Below are positions 61,250 to 64,000 of a stretch of 64,000 nt of DNA, piece by piece. The stretch's first letter is position 1. Every line of letters starts with the position of its first letter. A program made the position numbers and the translations under genes. A model generated the notes under the pieces. It was not told where the DNA came from and made no database searches. It was given only the letters and a program-made list of their open reading frames with translations. The DNA comes from Yersinia enterocolitica subsp. enterocolitica (GTDB lineage: Bacteria > Pseudomonadota > Gammaproteobacteria > Enterobacterales > Enterobacteriaceae). The stretch spans positions 3,534,001 to 3,598,000 of the forward strand of contig NZ_LR590469.1 of the NCBI RefSeq assembly GCF_901472495.1, written 5' to 3'.

Positions 61250-62905
61250 ATGACGAACAGTTCTCCTTACACAGAAACGGATGTCATCATCATTGGTGGT
61301 GGTGCGACCGGTGCCGGGATTGCCCGAGACTGCGCCCGACGGGGTTTGGCTTGTACGCTCTTGGAGCGGCACGATATTGCCACCGGCGCTACCGGCCGCA
61401 ATCATGGCTTATTACACAGTGGCGCGCGTTATGCTGTGACTGATGGTGAGTCCGCGCGTGAATGTATTGAAGAAAACCGGATTCTCAAACGCATTGCCCG
61501 CCATTGTATTGAGCAAACCGATGGCCTGTTTATCACCTTGCCGGAAGACTCGCTGGAATATCAGCAGCAATTTATCGCGCGCTGTCAGGAAGCGGGGATC
61601 GAGGCTGAAGCCATTGATCCCAAACAAGCATTACGGCTCGAACCTGCCGCTAACCCCACGCTGATTGCGGCCGTGCGGGTACCTGATGGCACTGTTGACC
61701 CCTTCCGCTTAACTGCCGCCAATATGTTGGATGCCCGTGAGCACGGGGCTAATGTACTGACTTATCACGAAGTTATCGGCTTACTGCGCCACGGTGACCG
61801 GGTCAGTGGCGTGCGCGTTTTCGATCATAAAAATCAGCGACAATATGATATTCATGCGCAAATCGTCGTGAATGCGGCGGGGATCTGGGGGCAGCACATT
61901 GCCGAATACGCCGATCTTCGTATTCGCATGTTCCCCGCCAAAGGCGCACTGTTGATCCTGGGTCATCGGATCAACAACATGGTGATCAACCGCTGCCGTA
62001 AACCCGCAGATGCCGACATTCTGGTGCCGGGCGATACCATTTCACTGATTGGCACCACCTCCACTCATATTGAATACGATCAGATAGACAATATGGTTGT
62101 AACGGCACAAGAGGTGGATACCTTAATTCGCGAAGGCTCCAAGCTGTCGCCGCAACTGGCGCAAACGCGCATTTTGCGTGCTTATGCCGGGGTTCGACCG
62201 CTGGTTGCCAGTGATGATGATCCTTCAGGGCGTAATGTGAGTCGCGGCATTGTATTGCTCGATCACGCCAGCCGCGATGGGCTGGAAGGCTTTATCACCA
62301 TCACCGGTGGCAAGTTGATGACCTACCGGCTGATGGCAGAATGGGCGACAGATAAAGTGTGTGAAAAGTTGGGCGTGACAGCGGCTTGCACCACGGCTCA
62401 AGAGCCACTGCCTGGTTCACAGCAATCAGCGGAGCAAACGCTCAGCAAAGTGATTTCTTTACCTGCCAGTATCCGTGGCTCGGCGGTTTATCGTCATGGT
62501 GACCGTGCGACACAGTTATTGGCAGGAAACCGTCTGGACAACAGTTTGGTGTGTGAATGTGAAGCGGTGACTGCTGGCGAAGTGCGCTATGCCATTGAAT
62601 CATTGTCGGTTAATAACCTGCTGGATTTACGTCGTCGCACCCGGGTTGGCATGGGAACTTGTCAGGGTGAGCTTTGTGCTTGCCGCGCTGCGGGTTTACT
62701 CAGTCGCTTTAAAGTGACCACACCGCAGCAATCTCGTGAACAGCTTAGGCAGTTTTTGAATGAGCGCTGGAAAGGTGTGCGCCCGATAGCATGGGGTGAC
62801 GCCTTGCGGGAAAGCGAGTTTACCCATTGGGTTTATCAAGGGCTTTGTGGCTTGGATGACAGCCCGAACACAGCCAATGTTCAGGAGAAACCAGATGAAA
62901 TTTGA
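61250..62905 (+). CDS. glpA: Anaerobic glycerol-3-phosphate dehydrogenase subunit A
   Basis: 551 residues from the ATG at 61250 (MTNSSPYTET); a GTG four codons earlier is possible. FAD-binding IIIGGGATGAGIARDCA at the N-terminus, GATGRNHGLLHSGAR, and a C-terminal BFD-like iron-sulfur domain with Cys in LVCECEAVTAGE and MGTCQGELCACRAAG. It oxidises glycerol-3-phosphate to dihydroxyacetone phosphate without oxygen, with GlpB and GlpC passing electrons to menaquinone. It overlaps glpB by 11 bp. Confidence 0.97.
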   Translation: MTNSSPYTETDVIIIGGGATGAGIARDCARRGLACTLLERHDIATGATGRNHGLLHSGARYAVTDGESARECIEENRILKRIARHCIEQTDGLFITLPEDSLEYQQQFIARCQEAGIEAEAIDPKQALRLEPAANPTLIAAVRVPDGTVDPFRLTAANMLDAREHGANVLTYHEVIGLLRHGDRVSGVRVFDHKNQRQYDIHAQIVVNAAGIWGQHIAEYADLRIRMFPAKGALLILGHRINNMVINRCRKPADADILVPGDTISLIGTTSTHIEYDQIDNMVVTAQEVDTLIREGSKLSPQLAQTRILRAYAGVRPLVASDDDPSGRNVSRGIVLLDHASRDGLEGFITITGGKLMTYRLMAEWATDKVCEKLGVTAACTTAQEPLPGSQQSAEQTLSKVISLPASIRGSAVYRHGDRATQLLAGNRLDNSLVCECEAVTAGEVRYAIESLSVNNLLDLRRRTRVGMGTCQGELCACRAAGLLSRFKVTTPQQSREQLRQFLNERWKGVRPIAWGDALRESEFTHWVYQGLCGLDDSPNTANVQEKPDEI

Positions 62906-64000
62906 TGTGATTATCATCGGTGGTGGATTAGCTGGGCTGGTGTGCGGTATCCGCCTCGCCGAACAAGGTAAATATTGCGCGATTGTCAGCGCCGGTCAAA
63001 ATGCATTGCATTTCTCCTCTGGCTCTTTGGATCTATTGGCGAAATTACCTAATGGGCAGGCGGTCAGCCAGCCACTCTCAGCACTTGAAACGCTGGCGGA
63101 GTTAGCGCCGGAGCACCCTTACAGCAAGATGGGGCAAACAGGTCAGGTGGGTGAGTTGGCCCAACAAGCCGAGTCTCTGCTAAGCCGCTGCGGCCTGAGT
63201 CTGGTTGGCAGTGCGGCCAAAAATCACTTACGTCTGACACCGCTAGGCAACTGTCGACCTACATGGCTCAGCCCAGCGGATATTCCGGTTGCGCCATTAG
63301 AAGGCCCGTTACCCTGGCAAAAAGTGGCGGTGATTGGTATTGAAGGATTCCTCGATTTTCAGCCGCAGATGGTCGCCAGTGCCTTGCAGGAACAGGGTGT
63401 TGAAGTCACATCGGATTATCTGCATTTACCGGCGCTGGACCGTTTACGCGATAACCCTAGCGAATTTCGCGCGGTGAATATTGCGCGTGTATTGGACTTA
63501 CCCGAAAACTTGCAACCGCTGGCCGATGAGCTGGCGCGTCTATCATCAACGGCGGAAATGATTCTACTGCCTGCCTGTATCGGTCTTGATGAGTCAGCCC
63601 CCTTAGAGGCACTACGCGCGGCGGTAGGTAAACCGATTCAATTGTTGCCCACACTACCGCCGTCATTACTCGGCATGCGCCTACATCAAGCTTTGCGCCA
63701 CCGTTTCCAACAATTAGGCGGTATTGTCATGCCGGGGGATGCGGTATTGCGTGCTGAACTGGTGGGGAACCGAATTACCGGGCTGTATAGCCGTAATCAT
63801 GGTGATATTCCACTGCGTGCGGCTCAGATGGTGCTGGCGAGTGGCAGTTTTTTCAGTAATGGGCTGGTAGCAACCTTTGAGCACGTCTACGAGCCAATAC
63901 TGGATCTGGATATTTTATCGCTACCCAACCGCGCAGATTGGAGCAACAGCAATATGTTTGCGCCGCAACCTTATCTGCAATTTGGCGTCAACACCGATAA
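62895..64000 (+). CDS. glpB: Anaerobic glycerol-3-phosphate dehydrogenase subunit B, partial
   Basis: Starts at ATG 62895 (MKFDVIIIGGGLAGLVCGIR), AGGAG upstream in the glpA end; open to the window edge, 368 complete codons seen of about 420 expected. The N-terminal Rossmann GGGLAG motif binds a flavin. It is the second subunit of the GlpABC complex, and glpC is expected just beyond the window. Confidence 0.95.
   Translation, partial: MKFDVIIIGGGLAGLVCGIRLAEQGKYCAIVSAGQNALHFSSGSLDLLAKLPNGQAVSQPLSALETLAELAPEHPYSKMGQTGQVGELAQQAESLLSRCGLSLVGSAAKNHLRLTPLGNCRPTWLSPADIPVAPLEGPLPWQKVAVIGIEGFLDFQPQMVASALQEQGVEVTSDYLHLPALDRLRDNPSEFRAVNIARVLDLPENLQPLADELARLSSTAEMILLPACIGLDESAPLEALRAAVGKPIQLLPTLPPSLLGMRLHQALRHRFQQLGGIVMPGDAVLRAELVGNRITGLYSRNHGDIPLRAAQMVLASGSFFSNGLVATFEHVYEPILDLDILSLPNRADWSNSNMFAPQPYLQFGVNTD

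Overview
The window is a chromosomal segment of a Yersinia species. Gene order follows the enterobacterial rep-gppA-rhlB-trxA-rho-wec(ECA)-yifK-tRNA-hem-cya-dapF-xerC-uvrD-corA-rarD-pldA-recQ-rht-pldB-yigL block. The proteins resemble E. coli homologues closely but are clearly diverged. ERIC-type repeats are dense, an exopolygalacturonase of the Y. enterocolitica PehX type is present, and glmZ has a pure sigma-54 promoter, as known for Yersinia. I cannot fix the species; an enterocolitica-like Yersinia is my inference. There is no prophage, insertion sequence or CRISPR array.

Layout. 1-4.5 kb: a minus-strand chaperone-usher fimbrial operon (major subunit, chaperone, usher, and a tip adhesin cut by the window edge). 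5.1-15 kb: ppiC, rep, pehX, gppA, rhlB, trxA, rho. 15.3-28.3 kb: the complete enterobacterial common antigen (ECA) operon, wecA to wecG, which makes the lipid-linked GlcNAc-ManNAcA-Fuc4NAc repeat, flips it, polymerises it and controls its length. 28.7-30.7 kb: yifK and a four-tRNA operon (Arg-His-Leu-Pro). 31.2 kb: the small RNA GlmZ with a sigma-54 promoter and upstream activator sites. 31.7-35.7 kb: hemCDXY (minus). 36.1-45.1 kb: cyaA, cyaY, lptM (yifL), dapF, yigA, xerC, yigB, uvrD. 45.1-48.4 kb: an accessory island with tandem ERIC-like repeats, a TetR-family gene broken by an in-frame stop, and two divergent genes matching the two halves of the plant Tm-1 protein. 48.7-57.9 kb: corA with a leader peptide, rarD, yigI, pldA, recQ, rhtC, rhtB, pldB, yigL. 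58.1-64 kb: the glycerol-3-phosphate genes glpQ-glpT, divergent from glpA-glpB (glpB runs off the end).

The most notable non-coding content is a family of 122-bp elements. Three are classical ERICs. The others (tandem after uvrD, after cyaA, an inserted copy between trxA and rho, and a deleted copy after glmZ) align gaplessly with ERIC at about 70 percent identity and carry compensatory changes in the central hairpin. Also present are a long imperfect palindrome at the gppA 3' end, an 18-bp triplet repeat directly before the cyaA start, a 15-bp fourfold repeat before pldB, a structured element between yigL and glpQ, and a hairpin between the fimbrial subunit and chaperone genes.

The best candidate for poorly described biology is the TetR / Tm-1-like / PEP-hydrolase-like locus, which has two well-preserved palindromic operators although its regulator carries a nonsense codon.
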